Below the pieces are notes generated by a model, which was not told where the DNA came from, did no database searches, and worked only from the letters and a program-made list of their open reading frames with translations. A stretch of DNA of 64,000 nucleotides from Oegoconia quadripuncta. Taxonomy: Eukaryota > Arthropoda > Insecta > Lepidoptera > Autostichidae. Positions 9,891 through 19,952 of this stretch are shown here, piece after piece (position 1 is the first letter of the stretch; the number at the start of each line of letters is the position of its first letter). The translations under genes and the position numbers were made by a program. Where the stretch lies: assembly GCA_949316235.1 (NCBI GenBank), contig OX438743.1, forward strand, positions 26,285,771 through 26,349,770. Direction: 5' to 3'.

Positions 9891-10204
9891 TAATGATCAG
9901 ATTTCCCTAATGATAATCAATCTCCGGTAAGAGAGGGGCACCTCGAGAACAAGATTTTCATATCTAGTATAATAATAGTTGCCCTGTTGGGAGTTGGTGC
10001 CGAGATTCAATCAGGATGGAGTAAGTGGACCGTCCCTACGGACGGTTGAATTGTAATATCAAGTTAGTTATTGTCGTTGACTTTAGGGTGAAGGAAATCT
10101 AAGGGATTCATACAACTTTCGGCCCCCACTTCGTCCGCGTGAACCGTGAAATAAAACAATTTTTATCATAGCAAAAGGTGAACAAATATAGTATATTTTA
10201 AAAT
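9891..10204. other. spacer with small hairpin and Helitron-end trace
   Basis: Contains the perfect hairpin ACCGTCC-CTAC-GGACGGT at about 10030-10047. A trace of a Helitron 3' end on the minus strand (CCCCCACTTCGTCCGCGTG) lies near 10123. Nothing else is recognised. Confidence 0.4.
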
Positions 10205-10504
10205 ACCACCTCCGTGGCTGAGTGTAAACAACATAGGGTTTACGAATTGGAGGACGCGGGTTCGATACCCGGTTGACATGTACCCTATGTATTCGCTTTG
10301 GTTGGTGGCAGGGCATTATTAAATGTCCGCCTAGCCAGCTACCACCATCTTAGATAAGTCCGCTGCCAAACAGTGATGTTAATAGCATTGTTGTGTTGCG
10401 GTTATCAAAGAGTCCCACTAATTAAATAGAGTTTCCGGGTCAGTACGCTTCCAACATCAGGTGTAAGTGTTAACATCAAGTGGTAACCCGTAATGCATAA
10501 AAAA
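10205..10504 (+). mobile_element. SINE-A copy, diverged
   Basis: Plus-strand copy from CCACCTCCGTGGCTGAGTGT to GCATAAAAAAG. Small internal deletions lie in the tail half. The B box is GGTTCGATACCC. Confidence 0.8.
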
Positions 10505-10812
10505 GTGCTGAAATGTGTTTACTTCCATAGTAGAGTCTATATACCAATTTTAATTTTGCTAAATCCTTTGGTTACGGAGATATGACTTATTTGAAATATT
10601 ATCCTCTTGCCCTAGTGCCTTAGGAGTAGAAATTTAAAAAATCTCTTCTAAGTGCGTTATTTCATCAACGCTTTTGGGCTGTGCGATTATCTCTGGGTCA
10701 GTCCGTCAACACACTGCCATTTATTGATATACTTTTGAAGTTATCATCAGCAGCCTAGATAAGTTTACTGATGTACGTCAAGCCTCTCCCATGGCATGAG
10801 TGTGAGCATAGC
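10505..10812. other. no recognised feature
   Basis: Mixed-composition spacer without repeat ends or coding signal. Confidence 0.4.
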
Positions 10813-10998
10813 GGGCGGAGTGTGAGTTTTGTTTCGACTTAACTTTACTACTGCGTTCACGTTTACGTGACGATTTGTATGGAGAAATGTGCAGCGCCTC
10901 TAGCGGATAGTTTGCAAAACGATCTTTTTCATACGGACTTTTTTCGTAAACGCGAACCCGATAGTAAAGTTAAAAACGAGACAACTCACACTTCGCAC
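10813..10998. mobile_element. TIR MITE (GGGCGGAGTGTGAGTTTTG), copy 1
   Basis: About 186 bp with imperfect inverted ends: GGGCGGAGTGTGAGTTTTG on the left and the complement of ACAACTCACACTTCGCAC on the right. The inverted similarity continues inward (GTTCACGTTTACG against CGTAAACGCGAAC). A near-identical second copy is at 28579-28765. No target duplication is obvious at either copy. Confidence 0.65.
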
Positions 10999-11063
10999 AC
11001 AGAATACACAAGCGTCATTGGTCGCCAACCCGGTTGCCCAGCATGGCGATTAGAGCAAATTCT

Positions 11064-11138
11064 GACATGGAATTCCATACAGATTTGAAGTTATATGTGA
11101 CTAATGCGAGGAACCCTGCTCGGTAGATAAAAATAATT
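11064..11138. repeat. 75-bp dispersed repeat, copy 2
   Basis: From GACATGGAATTCCATACAGA to GGTAGATAAAAATAATT, essentially identical to 9621-9695. One copy sits in a LINE and one does not. No terminal repeats, tail or tRNA-like boxes were seen. Confidence 0.8.
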
Positions 11139-11232
11139 TTGTGTGTTAAATAGATACGATTTAATATGACAGCCATAACTTTTATTCATGCTACAGACTA
11201 CAAAAAAAGGATAATTAGGTAAAGCATTCAAA

Positions 11233-11472
11233 ATCAAAATCAAAAAAATGTTTATTTCGTTGGATAAAAATTATCACTTGAAAACGTCACATTTTTTATC
11301 TTAAAGTTTTTGACATTATTGCTCATTCATAAAGCTGATACCCCATAGAAGAACGAGCAAGAAATTCAAGGGTTGCTCTTTTAAATAAGTTTGGGTTACT
11401 ATTATATTATATTGTATAATTAGACTGAATATTGCCGAGCGGTCCATGTCCATGCTTGCTTATCATCCAGTG
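11233..11472 (-). pseudogene. LINE-X 3' UTR fragment
   Basis: Minus-strand 3' end with a (GATTTT)n-type tail. The segment AGAGCAACCCTTGAATTTCT is shared with the other LINE-X copies (17137-17640, 55905-56318). Only the last codons and 3' UTR remain. Confidence 0.7.
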
Positions 11473-12057
11473 TTCGATAAATAAGTAGGACTGTATAATA
11501 AATGGTGACTGGTTAGAGGCCCCCCCAAATAGTATAGTACCAAAGCATCTCTACATCAACACGATATCCAATTCTAGTTATATCCAATTCGAAACGCACT
11601 AGCGTCTCTAAAGTAAGTAACCCGCTGGAGTAAGTCATTCGAGCCACAGATATTGTTTTCCTTCGTTTTATTCCCTTGTTGCAATATTGTCATAACATCC
11701 AACTTAAATTGACCCACACGGCTGATGTCACACGTTGCAGAACTGAGGAAATACTTACAATCCCAAGGGATGTCACAGGTCTAGAGAGGCTGGTGTGCAA
11801 ATGTTAATATGCGGCTCCATTCTCAACGCGGCAGTTCTTAAGTATTCATGCTATGACGATGTTTGTTGTCGGAAAATTTTAAGGCGATTTTTATTGATAG
11901 TGACATGTTAAGCAAGGTTTGTTAGCTGGGTGCCTTGAACGAAATTTGTCTGAGTACAGTTTTGTCTAAAGCATTTTACCCTGTAGATGATTTTTCTCAA
12001 ACAGCATTTCGCCTTATTCGAATTTAAGGTTTGCCTAAGAGTATTTTATTATTCTAA
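11473..12057. other. no recognised feature
   Basis: Nothing identified apart from short ORFs. Confidence 0.4.
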
Positions 12058-12136
12058 ACATGTACCCCGCTGGGATCGAACTCGCGACCTCCGATTCGAC
12101 AACCCTTTGTTGTGTATATTGAGCCACGGAGGCGGT
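12058..12136 (-). mobile_element. SINE-A head only
   Basis: Only the tRNA-like head remains, with a B box deviating from consensus (GAGTTCGATCCC). Truncated at the body side. Confidence 0.7.
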
Positions 12137-12222
12137 TGACAATTTGTAATTGTTTGCTTAGCAACTAACAACAGTTAATTACTGTTAACAAGCTATTATT
12201 TTATAATGACTTTATTTATTCA

Positions 12223-12488
12223 TAACGACCTGTTTAGTGTAGTGGTTAGAAACTCTGACTGCTATACCAAAGGTCGCGGTTCGAACTCCGCTAGGGGCAT
12301 ATGTTTGTATGATTAATACAGACATGTGTACCCGTGTTATGGATGTTTTTTTAGTTATATATGGATTTACAAAAAAAAACGTATTTGTGTAATTTATCAA
12401 CCATCTGGTATCCATAATACAAGCTTAGTAGCTTAGTGTGGAACTAGATGGCGCTGTGTGTACGTGCAACGATATTTATTTACTTATC
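12223..12488 (+). mobile_element. SINE-B copy, full length
   Basis: Plus strand: ACGACCTGTTTAGTGTAGTG head, B box GGTTCGAACTCCG, body, then AACTAGATGGCGCTGTGTGT and a GATATTTATTTACTTAT tail. Confidence 0.85.
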
Positions 12489-13230
12489 TATAACTTCATC
12501 ATCAAACGCCTTCTCGTTCCCACTTTCGTAGCCGTCCTGGGAGAGCGTATGTTGGCCATACTCCACCATATTGGTAGATTTATGTAAGACTAGTGGTCAC
12601 GTGACAGTCATAGTTTCTTACCGTCACTGCTGGCTATCGACTTAGTTTAACGACTGCCTACAATTAAAAATAACCAGGATCTACGTTTAAAGTGCCCTCC
12701 TGACGCTGTCAAATACATGACACCCGTCGTTTTTCGACGGGGGTTAGAAATGCCTATTCAAAGACTGCACGAGTCAGACGTTGCTTAACTTCATTAATCA
12801 AAAAGAAATGTTGTATGGTTTCAGCAGCCGATGGTAACCGCCGATTCACACCCACGACCCAATATAGTTTACCCTATTTTCTACATAAGTGGAGTGTTGC
12901 CAATTTCGAAACCAACTATACTTAATGCTTATTTCATTTCCGAGAAGCTACTCATCTGTATATTGTTCGGAAAACAAAGCTGTTTCTGAGAACTAATTTT
13001 CCTAAGAAGTGGGCTTAAATATGAAAATTTGTTGAGTTGTGTTTTCTATTAAGCATCTCACAAGTCTGCTTTCATGATGAGCAATAAACATACCTAGTTT
13101 TGATCTTCTACACAAGGAGGGGTGTTATACATGTTTTAAGCCTTTTAGAAAGAAAGAAATATTTATTTATTGTACACGTTCTATAAGGTAGCAGCTCGCT
13201 AGCTAGGTAGCTTGTGTGCTACACATATCT
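12489..13230. other. unassigned; trace of a common repeat at 12640-12790
   Basis: 12640-12790 has weak similarity to 56980-57110 (AATTAAAAATAACC...GGATC, GTTGCTTAACTTC). The rest is unassigned. Confidence 0.35.
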
Positions 13231-13233
13231 ACA

Positions 13234-13292
<59 letters not shown>

Positions 13293-13330
13293 CACACACG
13301 CACGCACACACGCATACACACGCATACACA

Positions 13331-13362
<32 letters not shown>
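13234..13362. repeat. (CA)n microsatellite with CG/CATA interruptions
   Basis: About 130 bp of CA dinucleotides with interspersed GCAC and CATACACG units. The histidine/threonine reading frames through it are not genes. Confidence 0.95.
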
Positions 13363-13365
<3 letters not shown>

Positions 13366-13607
13366 TTTAGATATAGTTATTGTTATTTGGTTATGGTTGT
13401 TTAGTTAAAGCTATAACGTTAATTATATCTGCATCTTGATCATACCCTCTATAATTATAAGTTAAGGAAGAGTGGATCTTTCTGGCACAGGCATTTTGGT
13501 GCTTAATAGAAAGATCCCACTACACATTGATAATGTATGATTTGGAAAACAAATAAACTCTTTTGTATTTATTTGTAAAACAGTACAAAAAAGTAAACAT
13601 TGAGTTA

Positions 13608-13715
13608 TTCTAATTGTGTGTCGCAAGGTGGAGTCAAAAAGATCTCCAACTCAACATGGGTTGTAGCCTCTCACTATAACGCTGGTTTTCAGTGGAGCCA
13701 CCAAATGACGTACGG
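13608..13715. repeat. dispersed repeat Y, copy 1
   Basis: Contains TGTCGCAAGGTGGAGTCAAA and ACGCTGGTTTTCAGTGGAGC. Homologous to 39570-39670 and, more distantly, 60400-60470. Probably a retroelement fragment of unknown class. Confidence 0.6.
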
Positions 13716-13909
13716 ACAGTGGTCAACAAATACACATATGAATAATAATTATAATTAATAGGAGCAATTAGTGAGACGTGATGAGACATGCGAGTGCCTA
13801 CATCTCTTTCTCTCAATATATAATGATATCCTTTTGTGTGTCTGTGGGTTTGTATCGCCCAATCGGTTGCAACAATTGGAAAATTTTAAACATTTTTTTT
13901 AATTCTTAA

Positions 13910-14142
13910 CTAATTTTCTGCCCGCGGCTTCGCCTGTGTGGATTAGCTTTATCGCGGATATGTTTAATTTGTTTATCCCGCGGGAACTACTCACTTTATC
14001 GGGATAAAAAGTATCCTTTGTCTTAATCTAGGGCATATTCTACCTATATACCAAATTTCATCCAAATCTGTTCAGCCGTTTCGCCGTGATTGAGCAACAA
14101 GCAAAAAAAACATTCAAATTTTCACATTTATAATATTAGTTA
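13910..14142 (-). mobile_element. non-autonomous Helitron-type element
   Basis: Read on the minus strand it starts TAATATTATAAATGTGAAAA and ends CACAGGCGAAGCCGCGGGCA then GAAAATTAGT. It contains the common lepidopteran middle ATTTGGATGAAATTTGGTAT. The terminal CTAG has mutated to TTAG. Confidence 0.65.
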
Positions 14143-14224
14143 GATCAGATTGTGTTAGTTTTCAGATTTCATCGAAATCGGTTCAGACGTTTCAATCTTC
14201 TAAATCTTTGATGTTAATCTAGAT

Positions 14225-14310
14225 TATTTGATAGTTACATGGTATTCATCAAACAAAAATTTACCCTTAGCGGGATTCGAACCCGTGTGGTGTTTACCCA
14301 CATGACCAAT
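14225..14310 (-). mobile_element. SINE-C head fragment
   Basis: Minus-strand tRNA-like head with B box GGTTCGAATCCCG, truncated on both sides. Confidence 0.55.
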
Positions 14311-14403
14311 TCACTGTCATTAAAATATTCATCATGTAAATATTTACATTATATTTACAGTTTGCTGTTCAATGCAAGAGTTTACACAACAGGTTACTTG
14401 TTG

Positions 14404-14540
14404 TGTTACACATATTCGACGACCAATTGGAACAGTGGGTACGACCTTGCCCTTGTAACCAACGGTTGCGAGTTCGATTCCTGATATGGGAATATGTTAT
14501 GGATAAGAACATTTATTCCGGAGTCGTGGATGTTTATATA
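14404..14540 (+). mobile_element. SINE-C fragment cut by a transposon
   Basis: Head ACGACCAATTGGAACAGTGG, B box AGTTCGATTCCTG, and the start of the body up to GGATGTTTATATA. There it stops exactly at the left end of the DD35D transposon. The expected continuation is not found after the transposon's right end, so either the SINE was already truncated or the flank was rearranged. Confidence 0.65.
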
Positions 14541-14808
14541 CAGGGCGTCCCAAAGTTATGGGACATGAAGGGGAAGTACCTTAAATATCGTAGATAGTGA
14601 ATTTTGCTCAAAGAAGACTTTATGTTATTTTTAAAAGTTAGTAATTCTGCATTCATAGATTTTCTAAAAATTACTTGCTTCGGCTGGGAATCGAACCGAC
14701 TTAAATGTGAAAAAAAAAACACCCTACTTTTATGATGCCAATCGAAAGAATAGCTAAAAAATAATAACTCTGCCTAAGTAACATAGTATTTTAAAAGAAA
14801 GGAACAAC
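14541..14808 (+). repeat. left terminal inverted repeat, 268 bp
   Basis: Matches the complement of 16393-16660 except for C/T differences around 14673 and 14703. It contains the motif CGGCTGGGAATCGAACCGAC, whose complement holds a tRNA-type B box (GGTTCGATTCCC). Confidence 0.92.
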
Positions 14809-15252
14809 ATAAAATGATTGAGTCAAATTTCAAGAAAGTTATTTATTGCCGACGACGTTCGAAAAGTAGCGATATTATCATTCCAAAGATAGCATTGATT
14901 ATTCGTAAATAAGTACCCACTTCATAAAATAGGTACTAACATAGTTTTCCTTATTATAAGTGCACGTGTAGATGAAATGATAAAACTTGTATTTCAATAC
15001 GTCCTCTGTAAGCTAGACAGAAGGCAAATTAAAAACAAAAATAAATAATTTATAATTTGAAAATGGAACAGTTTATGACAGCGTTTGTTTGAATGCATAC
15101 TTTTTAAGATATTTTAAAAAGAAGTGATATTTTTAAATGTTGTTCTTAAATTTGAAAATGGAACAGTATGTGCGAGCGTTTGTTTTTCGGATATTGATCT
15201 GTTTAGTCTCAATTCACTTACACAAGTGTTATTGTGTTAATTTATTGCGAAC

Positions 15253-16314
15253 ATGGCATATCAAGTAAGTTTTGATCTAATGGAAGCATATTTTTTGAAC
15301 GATAAAGATATCTCTAGAAGTTTGCGGTGGTATGGCGTAAAATATCCTGATAGACAAATACCGTCTCGTAAAGTTTTGAAAAGGCTTGTGAACAATTTGA
15401 AAACTCTGGGACGTTTCGATAAACGCCCAAGAGAACCACAGCAAGAAAACCATACGATCAACGACGAAGAACTTGGTATTTTAATTTACTTTTCGGCTTT
15501 TCCGAAAGCATCGGTGAGAGAAGGAGAACATGAAATTGGAGTTTCAAAAAGTAAAATACACCGTGTATTAAAAAAACACGGTTTTAAGAGTTATGTTGAA
15601 GGACGATTGGTTCAAAAATTACTTCCGGGCGATACAGAAAGGAGAAAAAATTTCTGTCTTGATATCCAGGCACGATTGCTCGAAGATCCAAATTTTTTGG
15701 ATAATATTATTTGGACAGACGAATCTAACTTTAGCAATAACGGTATGTATAACCGCAACAATAATCGTATTTGGTCTAAAGAAAATCCCCTACGAGTGAC
15801 TGAAACTAATAACCAAGTGCGTTTTTCACTCAACTGTTGGTGCGGACTTTTAAAAAACCGGGTTTTCTTAATCCATTTTTACCAAGGAACCTTGAACACA
15901 GAAAAGTATTTAGGAATACTTCAAATTTTAAGGGATAAGATAAGAAACCATTCCGCGGCGGAGCAAGAAAACTTAATTTTCCAACAAGATGGAGCTCCGG
16001 CTCATAATAGTCGGAGAGCAGCAGATTTTCTAAATGAATGTTTTCCTACATGGATTGGTACAAATGGACCGATTAGATGGCCGGCCAGATCCCCGGACCT
16101 CACACCATTAGATTTCTCCTTTTGGGGATACGTGAAAGATATGCTATACAAAAAGCGATACGAGAACGTAGGCGAGTTGCAAACAGAATTGTGCCATATC
16201 ACATCGAGTGTTCACCATAAAATGATTAGAAAATCAACAGGCAGCGGGCTCATTAAAAGATTGGCGATTTGCGTAAGACAAGAGGGATCACATTTTGAGC
16301 ATTTAATTAATTAA
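15253..16314 (+). CDS. DDE transposase, DD35D type (353 aa)
   Basis: Transposase that would cut and join the element's ends in the nucleus. Residues 1-60 form a helix-turn-helix-type region of the DUF4817 kind (YGVKYPDRQIPSRKVLKRLV). Residues 71-112 carry a second one (EIGVSKSKIHRVLKKHGF). The catalytic core follows, with TDESNF (D156), QQDGAPAHNS (D246) and SPDLTPLDFSFWGY (D282). Spacing is 89 residues between the first two acids and 35 between the last two, which gives DD35D. The end HKMIRKSTGSGLIKRLAICV and EGSHFEHL is typical of the insect DUF4817-DDE_3 group. The first ATG is used: it follows an AT-rich leader inside the element and keeps the whole N-terminal domain. TAA at 16312-16314 lies 79 bp before the right arm. 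Length is normal and all catalytic residues are present. Family assignment within the superfamily is an inference. Confidence 0.93.
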   Translation: MAYQVSFDLMEAYFLNDKDISRSLRWYGVKYPDRQIPSRKVLKRLVNNLKTLGRFDKRPREPQQENHTINDEELGILIYFSAFPKASVREGEHEIGVSKSKIHRVLKKHGFKSYVEGRLVQKLLPGDTERRKNFCLDIQARLLEDPNFLDNIIWTDESNFSNNGMYNRNNNRIWSKENPLRVTETNNQVRFSLNCWCGLLKNRVFLIHFYQGTLNTEKYLGILQILRDKIRNHSAAEQENLIFQQDGAPAHNSRRAADFLNECFPTWIGTNGPIRWPARSPDLTPLDFSFWGYVKDMLYKKRYENVGELQTELCHITSSVHHKMIRKSTGSGLIKRLAICVRQEGSHFEHLIN

Positions 16315-16392
16315 TTTACAAAAAAATACCTACTTAATTGACTACGGCAGTTTCATGTATGTTTTTTATTTGATTAAAATGATTAATTTCAC

Positions 16393-16660
16393 GTTGTTCC
16401 TTTCTTTTAAAATACTATGTTACTTAGGCAGAGTTATTATTTTTTAGCTATTCTTTCGATTGGCATCATAAAAGTAGGGTGTTTTTTTTTTCACATTTGA
16501 GTCGGTTCGATTCCCAGCCGAAGCAAATAATTTTTAGAAAATCTATGAATGCAGAATTACTAACTTTTAAAAATAACATAAAGTCTTCTTTGAGCAAAAT
16601 TCACTATCTACGATATTTAAGGTACTTCCCCTTCATGTCCCATAACTTTGGGACGCCCTG
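16393..16660 (-). repeat. right terminal inverted repeat, 268 bp
   Basis: Complement of the left arm. It begins ACGTTGTTCC region-side and ends GGGACGCCCTG next to TATA. B-box motif GGTTCGATTCCCAGC lies near 16505. Confidence 0.92.
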
Positions 16661-17136
16661 TATACACCATCTAAGGTCAAACAACAGGCAGCAGCGTTGA
16701 TAACATTTGAAATAGCTAGACAGTTTCTTCATTGGGAAGTTCTGGGTAATGACACCGCTGTGTCAATCACCAATTGTGAAAGAAGATTATGCGTAAAAAA
16801 AGATACGTTATCAATCTCTCAAAGATCTGGTATTTATGAATGAATCAAATCCTTTTAATTTAAAAAAATATATTACTTGAATAATTATCACACAGACTCA
16901 CTTAGGTGTGTTACTAGCGCGGAGGTTCCTACCAAACTGTCCCTCCTTCTCGACTCAAAACGTCAACAGTTTTACTCGTGAAAGATCTGTACCATTCGGC
17001 CCGACGATGTTCGTTACGAACCTTCGCGCGGAAACAAACCCCACTAATCGAAATAATTCCTTCTTATGTCTAATTAACAATAAATCTTACATAATTATAC
17101 TTTTGAAAATATTATTTTAAATTACAAAGGCAAACT
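16661..17136. other. no recognised feature
   Basis: Nothing identified. The sequence after the transposon does not continue the SINE found before it. Confidence 0.4.
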
Positions 17137-17640
17137 ATGATAGGTTTGCTGGAAGAGATCTCTTATAGAGATACAATGTTAATACAAGATATAAAAATAA
17201 ACTTGCTGTCCATAGCAGTCGCTTACACAAAGTCACTAAGTCATTCAAGGTGTACATTGTGTATACGCTTTTACAATAAGGTTCCGGTAGACATTCAAAA
17301 TTTGCCTTTAAATAAAAAAACAACCATTAAACGGAAACTATGTGCCAAAGGCTATTATAAAATTTCTGACTATCTGGATGATAAGAATGCGTGGACATAA
17401 ACCACTCGGCATTATCCAGTATATTTTATGCTTATTTTTCTTTGTCGAAGCATAAATTTTACAATTAAGTATATCAAATTGTATTTGTATTGACTTATTT
17501 AAAAAGAGCAACCCCGGAGTTTCTTGCTCGTTCTTCTCTGGGGAGACTGCCTAGTGAATGAGCGATAATTGTATGTCATGACGATTTCAAATGTTATTAT
17601 TATAACCTACGAAATAAAACATTTTTGATTTGATTTGATT
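17137..17640 (+). pseudogene. LINE-X 3' end (RT C-terminus and 3' UTR)
   Basis: The last coding part gives IRFYNKVPVDIQNLPLN and YYKISDYLDDKNAWT then TAA. It is followed by a 3' UTR with AGAGCAACCCCGGAGTTTCT and a (TTGAT)n-type tail at 17620-17640. A deletion removes a few codons relative to the longer copy at 20625-21900. The first 35 bp (CTGGAAGAGATCTCTTATAG) belong to another LINE tail type seen at 38590 and 48755, so this is a junction of two elements. Confidence 0.8.
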
Positions 17641-18998
17641 ATGCTAAGTGTGTCTGTGGAAGTAACTTGTTGTCCTGTTCATTTCCTTACGAAGATAACG
17701 TTATTACCATTCAAAAAACAGAAACCACACCACTAACACCGCTGTCATAGCAAACAGTATCAATAAATCACTCCCACTACAGGCTTTTTAGAGCAAAAAT
17801 ATAAGAGGGATGAGACAAAGAGGCGCATTTCCGATGATCTATCAAAATCCACTAAAGTATCTGTCAGGGTGAGCCAACGCTTCGAATAATGCTTTCTGTT
17901 TTTTTTTCGGATCCCGATATTGGACCTCCGATATCGATGACTGTACACGGTGAACAAATTGCGTAATATTTATTGATTTGGTGTGCTGTGTGGGATCGGC
18001 ACGCAGAAAGAATAACGTAATTTACAAGTATAACATTTCTAACCTCCAGTAGGGTTGAATGAAAGAGATCTCTTTAGAGATAAGCTCACCTCTGTACATA
18101 CTAGCGGTGGCAGGCCTAGGGTTTCAAGTAAGGCAAGCCTGTGATATATTTGATGAATGATTTATAGATTTCCTATATACTGTTTAATATAGATCGATAA
18201 AATTTGAAGTTGATATCCAAATCGAGTACTATAAGGCTTTCCGGGCTTCTGGGTTTATTCGAAGGTACCGCCACTGATGCCTAGGTACCTATGTTATGTA
18301 TACATAATGTAAGTATACTTTCTCTAAAAGAATTTTGAGAGATGGTATTTTTTTGTTTTAGGACCGATAAATCAAAACGAATGCAAAATTTTAATGAGTT
18401 TTTATTACTAATTTGACCACGCCCGACTTTTTGTAGGACCGTTAATCGACCCGATTTTTTCGTCCATACTTTTTACCGATATTGTGACCGATTTTTTGTA
18501 AGACGCGGGCGTTGAAATATTGCAATCAGTGCGTTCCATTTTTCTCCTACAAAAAATCGGTCACCGATAGTCGGCCGTGGGCCGGCAGCCTTACTGAGAA
18601 ACGTCCGAACAAAAACTGAACACGCACATAACACCCGTTGTTTTTTTGCCGGAGGTTAAAACTATTGGTTACCTGTGTCTGTGGTCTATTGCCCACGCAC
18701 AGGAGTCTTCCTGGTTGCTAATTAGTCGAATCTACGACATCGACACCCACAAGGTAAATGATGGATAAATCCTTATATTTCTTGAAAGGGAAATAAATAT
18801 ACGACGCATTTATTTACACCATTAAGCTAAAATAGACAGCCCGATCTGCCTACGCTAATAATTTTATAAATCGGAACCAAATCCAGAAGGAAATACAAAG
18901 TAAAAAGAAAACAAACGTAATAGGTACTGAACTTATCTGTGACTACCAAGCTATGCAATGACGCTAGTCACACTTCACACTATCACATTATTAACAAC
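17641..18998. other. unassigned, with one 15-bp hairpin
   Basis: 18486-18500 (GACCGATTTTTTGTA) and 18548-18562 are perfect inverted repeats separated by 47 bp. Near 18060 there is AAAGAGATCTCTTTAGAGAT, a possible LINE-tail hairpin trace. No genes seen. Confidence 0.4.
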
Positions 18999-19160
18999 TA
19001 GTGATGCAAAATTACGTAATTTTACCGAAAACGCTAGTGTGGAGGACAGCAGTGGACTGTATGTTGGTCGATGATTCCTGCTTCTAATTGAATGTACTGG
19101 TTACTTTTCTTATCAGACTTTATTTTTCTTTTTACCATTAGTAATCGTAATAGTTACAAG

Positions 19161-19170
19161 AATAACAAAA
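19161..19170. repeat. target-site duplication of the inserted LINE
   Basis: AATAACAAAA here and again at 19953-19962, exactly bracketing the LINE fragment. Confidence 0.85.
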
Positions 19171-19952
19171 GAAGAAGCCTTCCATCTCACTCCCCTCGGG
19201 GAGTAAGGAAAATTGTACCGGGGTTGGTGACCCCCTGCAATAGTTGCCCTCGCTGCCCGTAGCTGCGGGCAGGGCGTTGGGTTGTCGGTGGTTGCCCAGT
19301 TGTCGGATCCTCTTCGGACCCGGGACTCCGTCTACGTGTCTGGCTGCACTAGCTCCCTTGGTAGGGCTCGGACTCTGGCATCTGGAGGGCGTGAGTGCAG
19401 AGGAGCGATGTTCTGCAGCAGGGGGTGCGAGGAGTTGTCAGCTCCGTCGTACATCTTCCTGGCGAGGCGACCGATGAATGTGTCCAGGCTCTCGAGCTGG
19501 AGGTCCCTCATTATGGTGTCGTTTCGCACGAAGCGGGGGGCGGCGGTGAGGGTGCGCAGGGTGGCAGTCTCCTGGGCGCGGAGTTTCTTCTTGTTGGTGG
19601 CCGACGTTAAGGCGTACCACGCAGGTGCCGCGTACGTTAGGCGGGACCGGATGTACATCTTGTATATCCCCAGCTTCGTGCGAAGCGGGAGGCTGGATGA
19701 GAGCACTGGACGGAGTAGTGCGCGAGCAGTCTTCACTCGCTGTACGACGTCGCTGACATGGTGGTGCATACGGAGTCCCCGGTCGATGGTGACTCCCAGG
19801 TATTTCACCTTGGGCAACCACTCGATCTCTTGACCCTGGAGCAGCAGAGGTGGAGGTTGGCAGGCTCGCGTGGTCATCATCGCCTGCGTCTTCCCGACGT
19901 TCACCGAGAGCTTCCATTTGATGAGCCAGCTGGGCAGGGCGTCGAGCGTGGG
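19171..19952 (-). pseudogene. Jockey-like LINE, 5'-truncated (RT C-terminal half and 3' UTR)
   Basis: On the minus strand an open frame enters at the 5' truncation point (19952) and reads LPSWLIKWKLSVNVGKTQAM, then VKYLGVTIDRGLRM, then PVLSSSLPLRTKLGIYKMYI and LTYAAPAWYALTS. These are the thumb and connection segments that follow the catalytic part of Jockey-clade reverse transcriptases. The catalytic FADD box lies upstream of the truncation and is absent. The frame runs to about 19332; the remainder to 19171 is 3' UTR, without a long A tail. Its perfect 10-bp target duplication shows that the copy was inserted already truncated, by target-primed reverse transcription, into the hAT-like element. 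GC content is much higher than its surroundings. Confidence 0.9.

Larger units (their letters stand above)
14541..16660 (+). mobile_element. complete IS630/Tc1/mariner-superfamily transposon, 2.12 kb
   Basis: Ends are CAGGGCGTCCCAAAGTTATG and its exact complement, flanked by TATA on each side, which includes the TA target. Inverted repeats are 268 bp (14541-14808 and 16393-16660), align without gaps and differ at two positions. A single long ORF encodes the transposase (15253-16314). The high identity of the two arms implies recent insertion or recent homogenisation. Between the left arm and the ORF lie two direct repeats of about 37 bp (15056 and 15151, sharing AATTTGAAAATGGAACAGT). There is no sign of a stop or frameshift, so the copy may be functional. 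Confidence 0.92.

Noticed and set aside
13214..13408. Histidine/threonine-rich frames
   Set aside because: Direct translation of a (CA)n microsatellite.
15261..16202. Antisense frames under the transposase gene
   Set aside because: Shadows of the real transposase frame on the opposite strand.
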